This document shows positions 50,801 to 59,289 of a stretch of 64,000 nt of DNA, in pieces. Made by a program: the position numbers and the translations under genes. The DNA lies in assembly GCF_900113835.1 (NCBI RefSeq), contig NZ_FOQV01000008.1, positions 1 to 64,000 on the forward strand, given 5' to 3'. Below the pieces are notes generated by a model. That model saw only the letters and a program-made list of their open reading frames with translations. It was not told the origin of the DNA and ran no database searches. Numbering within the stretch: the stretch's first letter is position 1; every line of letters begins with the position of its first letter. The DNA is from Allobosea sp. OK403 (GTDB lineage Bacteria > Pseudomonadota > Alphaproteobacteria > Rhizobiales > Beijerinckiaceae).

Positions 50801-51625
50801 GTGGCGAAGAAGAAGCGCGGAGCCCATGGCGGTCACGGCTGGTTCGTGACCTTCGCCGATCTGATGGCGCTGCTGATGGCGTTCTTCGTCATGGTCGCGG
50901 CCTATTCGAGCCAGGACAAGAACAAGATGCAGATCGTCGCGGGCTCGATGCGCGAGGCCTTCGGCACACAAAAGGACATGCGGCTGGCCGGCATCGTCGA
51001 GGTCGACGGCATCCCGACCAAGACCCATATCAAGAACGCCTATATCCGGCCGCTGGAGGACGCCTCCGACACGACCGCGCCCAACCACAACAACCAGAAG
51101 GAAGACGGGCTGATCGCGGCGACGCATGATCGCGGTTTCGCGCTCGCCGCGGCCTCGCTGCGCCAGGCTTTGCGCGAGATGCCGGAGATCGCGGAAGTCT
51201 CGCGCAACATCCTGGTCGAGGTCTCGGAAGCCGGTATCGACATCCAGCTGGTCGATCAGGACGGCCGCGCCATGTTCGCGGAGGGCTCGAGCCAGCCCAA
51301 TGAACGTATGCGCAAGGTGCTCGCGGCGGTGGCGCCTTCGCTGAGGCGCCTGCCCAACAAGATCACGCTGACCGGGCATACCGCGACGCCGCGCCCAGGC
51401 CAGTCGCCGGAGGGCGATCCATGGACCTTGTCGGTCGGCCGCGCGGCGGCGGTGCGCGAGATCCTGGCCAATGCCGGCGTGCCCAATGAGCGTTTCGCCT
51501 CGGTCACCGGCAAGGGTGATACCGATCCGTTGATCAAGGACAACCCTTACCTCGCCTTCAACCGCCGCGTCGGCATCGTGCTGAAGGCGGATGCGCCGCC
51601 CTTGCCGTTCGGGGCTAAGCCGTAG
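50801..51625 (+). CDS. motB: MotB-type motor stator protein with OmpA-like domain
   Basis: A 274-residue protein with one N-terminal helix (LMALLMAFFVMVAAYSS) and a periplasmic OmpA/MotB peptidoglycan-binding domain (about residues 140-270: LRRLPNKITLTGHTATPRPG, RFASVTGKGDTDPLI, NRRVGIVLK). The proton- or sodium-binding aspartate is Asp20 in TFADLMALL. A GTG start was used (VAKKKRGAHG). It lies 86 bp after motA with a palindromic repeat between. Confidence 0.9.
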   Translation: MAKKKRGAHGGHGWFVTFADLMALLMAFFVMVAAYSSQDKNKMQIVAGSMREAFGTQKDMRLAGIVEVDGIPTKTHIKNAYIRPLEDASDTTAPNHNNQKEDGLIAATHDRGFALAAASLRQALREMPEIAEVSRNILVEVSEAGIDIQLVDQDGRAMFAEGSSQPNERMRKVLAAVAPSLRRLPNKITLTGHTATPRPGQSPEGDPWTLSVGRAAAVREILANAGVPNERFASVTGKGDTDPLIKDNPYLAFNRRVGIVLKADAPPLPFGAKP

Positions 51626-51664
51626 AGGGTCGCATACGGACAGCGCGCGGGTCATGACGCGGCG

Positions 51665-52432
51665 ATGAAGCTCGCTTGGGCGACGAAATTCACCTGCCGG
51701 CTCGGTTGGATCGGTTGTCTGCTCCTGAGCGCGCTTGCGCCCGCCAAGGCCGGCGAGGCGCTGCCGGGCGGCTTCATCCGCCTGCGCGAGATCGCTCCCG
51801 GGATACGCCAGGACATCCGCTACGCATCCGCCTTCAACTTCACCGGCGCAGCTGTCGCCGGCTATGGCCGTGCCGATTGCGTGCTGACGCAGGCGGCGGG
51901 GCAGGCCCTGATCCGCGTGGAGGCGCGGCTGGGCACGTCCGGCTATGCGTTGAAGCTGTTCGATTGCTACCGGCCGGCGCGGGCGGTCCGGGCCTTTCTG
52001 GCCTGGGCGCAGGATGGGAAGGCAAGCGATTTCGGACGGATTTTCCATCCCGATGTTGCCAAGGACATGCTGGTCGCGCGCGGCTTCATCGCCTCGGTGT
52101 CGAGCCATTCGCGCGGATCGACCGTCGATGTCGGCCTCGTCAGCCGCAATGAACCTGCCTTGCCGACGCCCGCAAGAGGCGGGCGCTGCGATGGTCCCCT
52201 GCAGGAACGACCCCAGGAAATGAGTCTCGATCTTGGGACGAGCTTCGACTGCTTTTCGGCGAAAAGCGCCGGCCGCGATCCGTCCGTCGGTCCGGACGCG
52301 TTCAGGCACAGGACGATCCTGCGGGACGCGATGAAGGCCGAGGGGTTTCGCGGCTATGGCCGCGAATGGTGGCATTTCACCCTGGCGAACGAGCCCTTTC
52401 CGAAGACGATCTTCGATTTCGCGATCGAATGA
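51665..52432 (+). CDS. D-alanyl-D-alanine dipeptidase (VanX/DdpX type)
   Basis: A 255-residue exported zinc peptidase that cleaves D-Ala-D-Ala. Signal peptide (GWIGCLLLSALAPAKAG). Zinc ligands and catalytic residues follow the M15D pattern: Arg103 in CYRPARAV, His148 and Asp155 in SSHSRGSTVDVGL, and Glu234 and His237 in EWWHFTL. In Gram-negatives these recycle cell-wall dipeptide and are not a sign of vancomycin resistance. It follows motB by 39 bp but is unlikely to be functionally related. Confidence 0.88.
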   Translation: MKLAWATKFTCRLGWIGCLLLSALAPAKAGEALPGGFIRLREIAPGIRQDIRYASAFNFTGAAVAGYGRADCVLTQAAGQALIRVEARLGTSGYALKLFDCYRPARAVRAFLAWAQDGKASDFGRIFHPDVAKDMLVARGFIASVSSHSRGSTVDVGLVSRNEPALPTPARGGRCDGPLQERPQEMSLDLGTSFDCFSAKSAGRDPSVGPDAFRHRTILRDAMKAEGFRGYGREWWHFTLANEPFPKTIFDFAIE

Positions 52433-52487
52433 CCAGAGCCGGACGCGAAAACCGGCTGCGGCTCTCCCAGCGCAGTCTCTCTCTCGG

Positions 52488-53012
52488 TCAGGGCGCGAGG
52501 ATCAGCGCCCAGTAGACCTGATATTTCGAGCCCGGCGCATAGGCCGTCGCGATACCCATGCGGGCCGCGCCCGGCGTCTTCATGACGCGGTCGTGCTGGG
52601 GCGAATCGCGCCAGCCGGAGAAGGCTTCCGCCAACCGGCGATAGCCGGCCGAGAGATTGGCTTCCGCCCCCTCCTGTCCGGCACGGGCGAGGCGCGCCTT
52701 CACGGCTTCCGCCTGGGCCGGCTTGTCGGCGGCCGCCATCGCGCTCGCCTCGTCCTGGGCCGCAGCATTGAGGGCCGGGTCGAGCGTCAGCGCGTTCAGC
52801 CCGGCATTCATCCGATAGGCCGAGATCATGGCGCGCGCCTCGCCGGTGTCGACGCGGGCCGAGGTCGAGCCAAGATCGCGGTAAAAGGCCGGCTGACTGG
52901 CGCGGGGGGCTTCCGTACAGCCGGCGAGGTTCAGAACCGCGAGCGCGCCGGCGAGCAAGGCAGGACAGGTCACGGCGAGAGCTTTCCGCCCGCCGCGTGG
53001 GAAACAAAACAT
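52488..53012 (-). CDS. CAP/SCP-domain lipoprotein
   Basis: A 174-residue lipoprotein. Signal peptide with lipobox LAGC (LLAGALAVLNLAGCTEAP), so it is anchored by a lipidated cysteine. The CAP domain shows ISAYRMNAGLNALTLDPALN and SGWRDSPQHDRVMKTPGAAR (the SPxHxxx metal-loop His) and MGIATAY. CAP proteins bind lipid or peptidoglycan, and the role is unknown. It starts 4 bp after the MscS-type gene, an operon. The long frame upstream is inside the MscS gene and was excluded. Confidence 0.85.
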   Translation of the reverse strand: MFCFPRGGRKALAVTCPALLAGALAVLNLAGCTEAPRASQPAFYRDLGSTSARVDTGEARAMISAYRMNAGLNALTLDPALNAAAQDEASAMAAADKPAQAEAVKARLARAGQEGAEANLSAGYRRLAEAFSGWRDSPQHDRVMKTPGAARMGIATAYAPGSKYQVYWALILAP

Positions 53013-53016
53013 CGCA

Positions 53017-55641
53017 TCATTCCTTGCTGTCGTTTTTCGCGAAGTCCCTGGCCGGTTCGGGCGAGGGCTGCGGCTCCGGAGGGGCCTCCTCCGTGGATTC
53101 GTCTTCGCTCTTGTGGTGCCGCGCGCGACGGGCCGGCGCGGCGGACTTGGCCGGCTTGCGCGCCTCGATCTCGCGCCCGACCGCCTTGGCGATGCCGGCG
53201 AGCGATTGCTCGATGCCTTCCAGTCCCTTGACCGCGAGTTCGGGGACAGGCGGCGCGACCTCCATCTCGGCCAGGCGCTTGTGGATGACATAGTTGAGGT
53301 CGCTGGTCACGCGGCCGACGATATCGACCTCGGCGACGACGCAGATCAGGTCGAAATCCATCGTCGTGGTGCCGAGCTTCTTGAACAGCACGGTCGGCGG
53401 CGGCTTCTGCAGCACGTCGCCATGCGCGGTGGCGGCCTCCGACAGCATGGTGCGGACCTCGGCGGGGTCATAGGTGCGCGGTACCGCGATCGAAATCAGC
53501 ACGCGCCCGGTCCGGTCGTTGCGGACCCGGTTGCGGACGACGCCCGAGATCAGGTTCGAATTGGGCACGATCACCGATGAGCGGTCGAAGGTCGCGATCT
53601 CGGTCGAGCGCACATTGATCTTCTTGACGATACCTTCCGCGTCGCCGACGACCACCTGATCGCCGACGCGGATCGGGCGCTCCCACAGCAGGATCAGGCC
53701 GGAGACGAAATTCGACACCACCGATTGCAGGCCGAAACCGATACCGACCGAGAGCGCGCTGGCGACCAGGGTCAATCGTTCGAGACTGAGGCCCAGCGAC
53801 GAGAAGGCGAGCGCGACCGCCGCCGCGTAGCCGAGATAGCCGGCGGCGGTGGTGATCGAATTGCGCAGTCCGGTGTCGAGCTTCGTCGTCGGCAGGAATT
53901 TGCCGTCGAGCCAGCCCTGCATCGAGCGCGTCGCCATCAGGCCGAGCGCAAACAGGAAGGCGGCGATGATGATCGAGGACAGCGAGACCGTGACGCCGCC
54001 GACCTGGAAGCCGAAGAAGGCGGCGCGCAGCGAGGAGAAGAAGTCGGCCGACTCCAGGCCCCAGGGCGCCAGCGCCAGCATGATCGTGATGATGATCAGG
54101 ATCAGCTTGAGAAGACCGGTGCCGACCACTGCGATCTTCTGCAGCGTCGCCTCGCGAATGCCGATACCGGCCTTCAGCGTCAGGGCGAAGCGGCCCTTGC
54201 CAGTCAGCGTCCGGGCGACACCGAGCTCGAGGAACTGATAGAACAGCATGAACAGGCAGGCGAGGACGCCGATCCAGAGCACCTGCTCGGTCAGGAAGGT
54301 CGCGAAGACGACATAGCCGCTGAGCGCCGCCAGCACGATGACAAGGCCGACGACCCAACCCAGGATCCGCACAGGGCCGAGACTGGCGCCGTCGACGGGC
54401 ACATAGGGACCCAGGCAAGCCTCCTCCTCGACCTCGTCGTCATCGCGCAATTGATACAGGCCCGCGATCAGGGTCAGCGCGAAGACGATGGCGAGGGTGC
54501 CCTTGATCAGGATCGAGACCGCGAGCCCGGCCGCGATCGCCTGCAGCCAGGCTTCCATCACCTTGCCGATCGCCATCACCAGCGCGAGCGAGCTTGCGAT
54601 CCAGACGACGGTGCGCGCAGTCGAATCCATCACGCTGACGAGGCGGCGCTGCGGCGTGCCGGGTGCGAAGAGAGCGTCGGCCAGTGCCTGGATGAAGGCG
54701 AAGCTGGCGAGCCCGATCACCACGGCCCAGACCACGGGCTGGATGCGCGGCGGCAGCAATCCGGTGGTGTTGAGCGCGGAATAGATCAGCCAGCTCGCCA
54801 AAGCGGGAGGGGCGGCGCCGGCGACGAGATGGGTCAGTGCGACATAGAGGCAGTGCAGGCTGCCGGGGTCCTCCCTCGCGCCGACATGCGCCTTGAAGCG
54901 CGGCAGGTAGCGGGCGCGGGCGACGTAGAGCAGGATCGCACCGATGAAGGAGACGGCGACGAACAGGCCGCGCGCGCCTGACAAGGCATCGCCGAAGACC
55001 GACAGCCAGCCGCCGAAGATATAGCCGGAGGCGCGCAGATCCTCCGGCAAGGTGGTCAGCGCATTGCTCCAGAGTTCCGGGCTGAGGATCGACGGGCCTG
55101 GTGCGAAGAGCGCCTTGGCGAAGAGATCGCGGCGCTTGTCGCTGATGCCGGTCTGGAGCTGCTCGGCCTGGAGCTGTGCCGCACGGGCGATCTTCATCGT
55201 CTCGTCGGCATCGGCGAAGGCCTTGGTGCGGACGTCGCGCTCGCGCGTGACCTCGGCGCTTTCGGGCGGCGCATTGGCGTCGGGCTTGGCGCCGAGCTGA
55301 TCGAGCCGCAACTTGGCCTGGTCGACGCGGGGGCCCTGCTCCTCGACGATCCCGCGCAATTGCTCCAGGAGCGGTTGCAAGCGCAGCCTCTGGCGCTGCA
55401 GGTCGGAATCGCTTGGGCTGGGGGCCGCCAGGGTCGTCTCGATCTGGTTCAGCTCAAGCCGCGCGGCATCGAGTTTTGCCCGGCCGGGATTGGGGTCGGG
55501 CGTTTGGGCCAGGGCCTGAAGCGAGCCGAGGAGGAGGGCAAACAGCACAGCCGCCAGCCAGGCTGTGAGCGCGCGCCCGGCGGGCGCGGCGCGGCCACGG
55601 TTACGGATGGGAGAGGGGGCTTGCCCCGCCTGCGCAGGCAT
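53017..55641 (-). CDS. Large MscS-type mechanosensitive channel with DUF3772 domain
   Basis: An 874-residue inner-membrane channel of the MscK-like or MscM-like class. Signal peptide region (ALTAWLAAVLFALLLGSLQA), then a periplasmic coiled-coil DUF3772 domain (LEQLRGIVEEQGPRVDQAKL), about ten helices, and the C-terminal MscS core with pore helix VSALSVGIGFGLQSVVSNF and beta domain WERPIRVGDQVVVGDAEGIV. A basic/acidic tail (HHKSEDESTEE) ends it. The start Met at 55641 was chosen. A Met 34 residues upstream is possible. It is the first gene of the operon with the CAP lipoprotein. Confidence 0.9.
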   Translation of the reverse strand: MPAQAGQAPSPIRNRGRAAPAGRALTAWLAAVLFALLLGSLQALAQTPDPNPGRAKLDAARLELNQIETTLAAPSPSDSDLQRQRLRLQPLLEQLRGIVEEQGPRVDQAKLRLDQLGAKPDANAPPESAEVTRERDVRTKAFADADETMKIARAAQLQAEQLQTGISDKRRDLFAKALFAPGPSILSPELWSNALTTLPEDLRASGYIFGGWLSVFGDALSGARGLFVAVSFIGAILLYVARARYLPRFKAHVGAREDPGSLHCLYVALTHLVAGAAPPALASWLIYSALNTTGLLPPRIQPVVWAVVIGLASFAFIQALADALFAPGTPQRRLVSVMDSTARTVVWIASSLALVMAIGKVMEAWLQAIAAGLAVSILIKGTLAIVFALTLIAGLYQLRDDDEVEEEACLGPYVPVDGASLGPVRILGWVVGLVIVLAALSGYVVFATFLTEQVLWIGVLACLFMLFYQFLELGVARTLTGKGRFALTLKAGIGIREATLQKIAVVGTGLLKLILIIITIMLALAPWGLESADFFSSLRAAFFGFQVGGVTVSLSSIIIAAFLFALGLMATRSMQGWLDGKFLPTTKLDTGLRNSITTAAGYLGYAAAVALAFSSLGLSLERLTLVASALSVGIGFGLQSVVSNFVSGLILLWERPIRVGDQVVVGDAEGIVKKINVRSTEIATFDRSSVIVPNSNLISGVVRNRVRNDRTGRVLISIAVPRTYDPAEVRTMLSEAATAHGDVLQKPPPTVLFKKLGTTTMDFDLICVVAEVDIVGRVTSDLNYVIHKRLAEMEVAPPVPELAVKGLEGIEQSLAGIAKAVGREIEARKPAKSAAPARRARHHKSEDESTEEAPPEPQPSPEPARDFAKNDSKE

Positions 55642-55900
55642 TCCGGTCGCGCCTCGCTGAGACTGATTCGCTTGGAGGGCAACCCTCGCCTTGCGAGCGT
55701 CTTGAAGGCAAGGCGGCGAGGAAAAATGCGTGATGGCCGGCAATGGGAGAACCTTGTTGCGCAGATGGGGCTGTTGGCGAAGAAAACGTCACATTGCCGT
55801 GATGCCTTGGGACCGGCGGGCCGATGGCTTGCGGCCGTCATTGACGACAAACAGGACATGAAGATGGCGTCGTAGCGGGAAATTCGGCGCGTTTCGGCAT

Positions 55901-56068
55901 TTGCCGACGGTCGAGACGGTGAACATGCCATCCGGCGGCTTCTGGGGCGGCGTCGGCGAGCCGACGATTGCGGTCGCGGCTCCGGCCGTTCTGAACGCGA
56001 TCTTCGCCGCGACCAGCAAGCGCATCCGCGACCTGCCATTGAAGAACGCCGGTCTGCGCAAGGCGTAA
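55901..56068 (+). pseudogene. Relic of the molybdenum hydroxylase large-subunit gene (3' end)
   Basis: About 53 codons ending in TAA match the last residues of the IorB-like gene at 36381-38591 (VETVNMPSGGFWGGVGEPTI, AVLNAIFAATSKRIRDLPLK, NAGLRKA). The DNA is closely similar as well. Upstream of 55901 the similarity stops. The rest of the gene is missing. The conserved catalytic-Glu segment VGEP is kept but no protein is possible. Confidence 0.88.
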
Positions 56069-56070
56069 CG

Positions 56071-56259
56071 ATGAGTGCGGCGCGGGTCACGATCCGCGCC
56101 GCGCTCGCAGCATCGCAGCATCGCAGCCTGCGTGCCTGCTCGCTCGAGGCCCGCGCCACTTCGTTCGATCTCGGCGCGCCAGAATACCGCGCGCCGGAGC
56201 TTTTTCTCGCGCCGCGGGTGAAAGGCTTGCCGGTCGAGATGCCAGGGATCAGGCGCTAG
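56071..56259 (+). pseudogene. Relic of soxA (3' end)
   Basis: The last 48 or so codons match SoxA of this window (HRSLRACSLEARATSFDLGA, PEYRAPELFLAPRVKGLPVE, MPGIRR then stop), including the active-site cysteine. It starts 2 bp after the molybdoenzyme relic, so soxX, soxY, soxZ and most of soxA were deleted from a second copy of the locus. An apparent ATG lies at the join, but no heme site remains. Confidence 0.88.
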
Positions 56260-56358
56260 AGCAATTCCGACCTATTTCGATCGGTCAATGGCTCTCGCCT
56301 TTTGTTTCAACGCGTTTTCTTCACGCGAACCGGTATCCACTTCGCTCGAGACGGCTCT
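56258..56358. repeat. Intergenic repeat, type A
   Basis: From AGAGCAATTCCGACC to GACGGCTCT, with AACGCGTTTTCTTCACGCGA and ACCGGTATCCACTTCGCTCG in the middle. A better preserved relative of the copy at 7017-7106. It directly abuts the soxA relic stop. Confidence 0.75.
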
Positions 56359-56374
56359 GGGACCGACGCTGCCT

Positions 56375-56635
56375 TCAGCGCGGCCGCTGGACGCAGCGGC
56401 GCGAGCGAGTTGAGCCAGACGTCGCCGAAGCCAGCGAGTCGCGGGTCTTCTGCTGTCTCGCCCCCGTCACCTCGCGGACCTGCCCCTGCGGACAGCGCCC
56501 GTCATCGACCAGAACGACCTCGCCGCCCTTGAGCTGGCCGGGTGGCGGTTCCGCGCGCAGCACCTGCTGGGACATCGCCGGCACGGCGAGAACGACGCTG
56601 CCCAGCATTGCGGCCATTACCAGGGACCATCGCAT
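56375..56635 (-). CDS. Small exported protein, DUF6719-like
   Basis: An 86-residue protein with a signal peptide (LVMAAMLGSVVLAVPAMSQQ) and a mature part of about 65 residues: VLRAEPPPGQLKGGEVVLVD, DGRCPQGQVREVTGARQQ and a C-terminal RRCVQRPR. The two cysteines probably form a disulfide. I recognise the E-x-P-x-G-x-L ... V-V-L-V-D-D-G-x-C-P-x-G-Q pattern from a family of small periplasmic alphaproteobacterial proteins of unknown function. The start MRWSLVMAAM was chosen, and an in-frame Met four codons upstream is possible. Confidence 0.75.
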   Translation of the reverse strand: MRWSLVMAAMLGSVVLAVPAMSQQVLRAEPPPGQLKGGEVVLVDDGRCPQGQVREVTGARQQKTRDSLASATSGSTRSRRCVQRPR

Positions 56636-56733
56636 CGCAAACCCCATTGCGCCCGCTGCGCCCGGAGAGGCGCGATACCACGTCACGACACGACCTTAGC
56701 CCGGCCCCGCGCTCCACGCACCTGCCGGAAATG

Positions 56734-57813
56734 TCAGGTCTTGTTCTTGCCTTTCGGCTTGGTCCGGTTCCGATAGCTCGCATTGCCGAGCCCGGTGCCG
56801 ATCGTCAGCACGGCCCAGTGCTCGACATCCTGCATCCCCGGCATTTCGCTCAAGCCCTGGATGACGGCGTCGTTGTGCATCACGATCTGCGTTTCATGCT
56901 CGCCGATCTCGGGCACCATCTCGCGGATGCTGTCGACGAGGTTGAAGCGGCTGCTTTCCCAATTGCCGGGCAGGTTCTGCGCGCCGCGGTCGATCGAGCC
57001 GTCGGGCTCGATCAGGCCGGGGCAGCCGAGGCCGATGAAGGGTGCGACGCGCAATCCAGCCTTGCGGGCCTGCCGGATCTGGCCATTCAGCATCTGGCCG
57101 AGACGCTTGATCGCTTCATCGCGGCTGGGCGCCTCGTCGATATGGCGCCAGAGTTCCGATTCCCAGACACGCGCCTTGCTCAGATCAGGCGCCTTGTCCT
57201 GGCGCAGCTCGACGATGCCGGCGCGGATGTTCGAGCCGCCGATATCGACCGCGACAAGGCTGTCATAGGCCCCGAAGATCCATTTCGGTGCGAGATGGGC
57301 GCTGCCGACGAGCCCGGCCTCGTCGGGATGATGGCGGATCGGCCTGAGGTCGATCTCGCGACCTTCGGTGCGGAGGAGGATACCGGCGCGGCCGATGGCG
57401 AGCTCGCCGATCCGGCTTTCGCGAAAGCCGCCGCCGATGGCGATGCGTTCGACGGGCGCCCAGGATTTGAGCTTGATGAAGCGGCGGATGACGAAGGCGA
57501 GCGACTGGGCGAAGCTTTCGATTGCGCTCAGCACGAGTGCGGCCTCATGCGGTTCGCCCTTGAGCAGCAGCTCATCCAGTTCCTTCTTGCTGATCGCGGC
57601 CGTGTCGCCGGCGAGCGGGTCGTCGCCGGTCTTGCGCAGATGCCGGCGTAGCGCATCGAGGTGGTCGACGAAGGCGCTGCGGCTGGCCTTGTCGCCGACG
57701 AAGCCGTCCTGGTCGCGGATTTCGAGGTTGTAGCTGGTCAGATGGACGGAGGGCAGTTCCGCCGAGCCATGGCTTCCGTGATTGCGCGTCGTGTCGGCCG
57801 TGGCGGCGCCCAT
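56734..57813 (-). CDS. ROK-family-like sugar kinase, circularly permuted
   Basis: A 359-residue protein with ROK/ASKHA kinase motifs in a permuted order. The segment that normally lies in the C-terminal half (VERIAIGGGFRESRIGELAI, residues 121-140, and the DEAGLVGSAHLA helix) comes before the nucleotide-binding start LVAVDIGGSNIRAGI (186-200). GLGCPGLIEPDGSI (261-274), VMHNDAVIQG (311-320) and LTIGTGLGNA (336-345) follow in normal order. The fold should still close around ATP and a sugar. The protein begins NHGSHGSAELPSV. The substrate is unknown. It is divergent from the DUF2938 gene. Confidence 0.8.
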   Translation of the reverse strand: MGAATADTTRNHGSHGSAELPSVHLTSYNLEIRDQDGFVGDKASRSAFVDHLDALRRHLRKTGDDPLAGDTAAISKKELDELLLKGEPHEAALVLSAIESFAQSLAFVIRRFIKLKSWAPVERIAIGGGFRESRIGELAIGRAGILLRTEGREIDLRPIRHHPDEAGLVGSAHLAPKWIFGAYDSLVAVDIGGSNIRAGIVELRQDKAPDLSKARVWESELWRHIDEAPSRDEAIKRLGQMLNGQIRQARKAGLRVAPFIGLGCPGLIEPDGSIDRGAQNLPGNWESSRFNLVDSIREMVPEIGEHETQIVMHNDAVIQGLSEMPGMQDVEHWAVLTIGTGLGNASYRNRTKPKGKNKT

Positions 57814-58031
57814 GCGAAGGTTCCTTGTCCTGCGGTTCAGTCAGGCAACCCCGAGCGGCTCGCGGGGTTCCCCGGGGAGGCCTGATCGGAGCCGTCCTTG
57901 CATGTCCCGCATGAGCGCAGGGCGCTTGACCGGCCGCGCCGATATCCGCTCCATGGCGACAGGGTGGTCGAAAGACGATGCGGGAACGATCCTCGCAGCG
58001 CCGACCATCCTGGCCTTGGGGGGCGACGACG

Positions 58032-58508
58032 ATGGAATTCCTGATCCGCGCGATTGTGATCGGCGCCGGCGCGACGGTGCTGCTCGATATCTGGGCGCAA
58101 CTGCTGCAACGCGTGGCCGGTTGGCCGGCACCGAACTGGGCGATGCCGGGACGCTGGTTCGCGCATCTGCTGCGCGGACAGTTTGCGCATGAGGACATCG
58201 GGCGCGCGCAGCCTGTGGCAAACGAACTCGCGATCGGCTGGGCGTTCCATTACGCCGTCGGCATTCTCTTCGCGGCTGTTCTCCTGGCGTTGTGGGGGCT
58301 CGGCTGGTCGCGCAGCCCGACCTTCGGCCCCGCGCTGATCGTTGGCCTCGTCACAGTCGGCTGCGGCTGGTTTATCCTGCAGCCGGGCATGGGGGCGGGC
58401 GTCGCCGCCTCGAAGAAGCCCAACGCCTGGACGATCCGGGCGCTCAACATCGTCGGCCATATCGTCTTCGCGATCGGGCTCTACGGCACGGCGGTGCTGA
58501 CCCGCTGA
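58032..58508 (+). CDS. DUF2938 membrane protein
   Basis: A 158-residue protein with four membrane helices (AIVIGAGATVLLDIWAQLL, AVGILFAAVLLALWGLGW, GPALIVGLVTVGCGWFILQP, IRALNIVGHIVFAIGLYG). PGRWFAHLLRGQFAHEDIGR and the LQPGMGAGVAASKKPN segment are DUF2938 landmarks. The function is unknown. The start ATG MEFLIRAIVI was chosen, and the frame is open further upstream without homology. It stands alone between divergent and convergent neighbours. Confidence 0.85.
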   Translation: MEFLIRAIVIGAGATVLLDIWAQLLQRVAGWPAPNWAMPGRWFAHLLRGQFAHEDIGRAQPVANELAIGWAFHYAVGILFAAVLLALWGLGWSRSPTFGPALIVGLVTVGCGWFILQPGMGAGVAASKKPNAWTIRALNIVGHIVFAIGLYGTAVLTR

Positions 58509-58527
58509 GCGACGGCCTCCTGACGGG

Positions 58528-59289
58528 TCAATCCAGGATGCGCGTCTCGTAGCTGTAGAGCCGGCGGAAGCCGAGGCGGTCATAGAGACCGATCGCGATC
58601 TCATTGGTCTGGTCCACCTGGAGATAGGCGCTGCTGCAGTCCATGAGGCGCGCCCAGGACATCAGCCCGGAGACGATGCGCCGGCCCAAACCATGGCCGC
58701 GATGGTTGGCGTCGACCACGATCGTGCCGATCTCGGCCATGCCGCGCTCGGCGACGCTCATGCCGTAGGCGACGGGCTCGCCGGCGATCAGCAGGGTCGC
58801 GAAGGCGGCCGGCATCCTGATCTTCTCGACGATGGCGGCGAGGTTCCCGGCATGAGTCTTCACGCCGCTCTGGCGCGCGGCGACGCCGGCAATCCAGTCC
58901 GCGCCTGGGCGCGCCTCGATCTGGAGCTCGGGGTCGATCTCGGGCGTGACGCCATCGAGGGCTGCGATCATGCCGAAGGAGGCATCCTTGAGGCGATAGC
59001 CGCGCGCGATCACCTCGGCGCGCGTCGCCTCGCCGGTCAATGGCGTCAGGCGCACGGAGGGTGGCAGCCCATCGGCCCGGTAGAGCTCCTCGATCATCGC
59101 CAGCGTCGCCTCGTCGAGCTCCGCGCCGGGCTTCAGCGGCGTGGCGGCGTTGGCGCGGCCGGAATAGCCATTGGCGAAGCGCACGACCCAGTCGTCGATC
59201 AGCAGGGTCGCGGGCGCAGGCCAGGCATTGACGATGCGCCGCTCGCATTCGAGCGCCAGCGCGAGGTCGTCGGCAGTGTCGGATATCAT
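58528..59289 (-). CDS. GNAT-family N-acetyltransferase
   Basis: A 253-residue acetyltransferase. The C-terminal half has the acetyl-CoA site (IGTIVVDANHRGHGLGRRIV, motif A with the R-G-x-G-x-G/R loop) and motif B (LYDRLGFRRLYSYETRI). The N-terminal half is a divergent GNAT-like domain (RIVNAWPAPATLLIDDWVVR). The substrate is unknown. Its start overlaps the cupin gene stop (TGATG), placing it last in the gloB-cupin-GNAT operon. Confidence 0.88.
   Translation of the reverse strand: MISDTADDLALALECERRIVNAWPAPATLLIDDWVVRFANGYSGRANAATPLKPGAELDEATLAMIEELYRADGLPPSVRLTPLTGEATRAEVIARGYRLKDASFGMIAALDGVTPEIDPELQIEARPGADWIAGVAARQSGVKTHAGNLAAIVEKIRMPAAFATLLIAGEPVAYGMSVAERGMAEIGTIVVDANHRGHGLGRRIVSGLMSWARLMDCSSAYLQVDQTNEIAIGLYDRLGFRRLYSYETRILD

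Noticed and set aside
49947..51625. motA-motB as the edge of a flagellar gene cluster
   Set aside because: No other flagellar or chemotaxis gene occurs on either side. Neighbours are an ABC exporter and a dipeptidase.
51665..52432. VanX-like dipeptidase as a vancomycin resistance determinant
   Set aside because: No vanH, vanA or regulators. Such M15D dipeptidases are ordinary in Gram-negative bacteria.
56071..56259. A 62-codon frame as a small new protein
   Set aside because: It is the 3' remnant of soxA, with the ATG created at the deletion join. It has no heme site or signal peptide.
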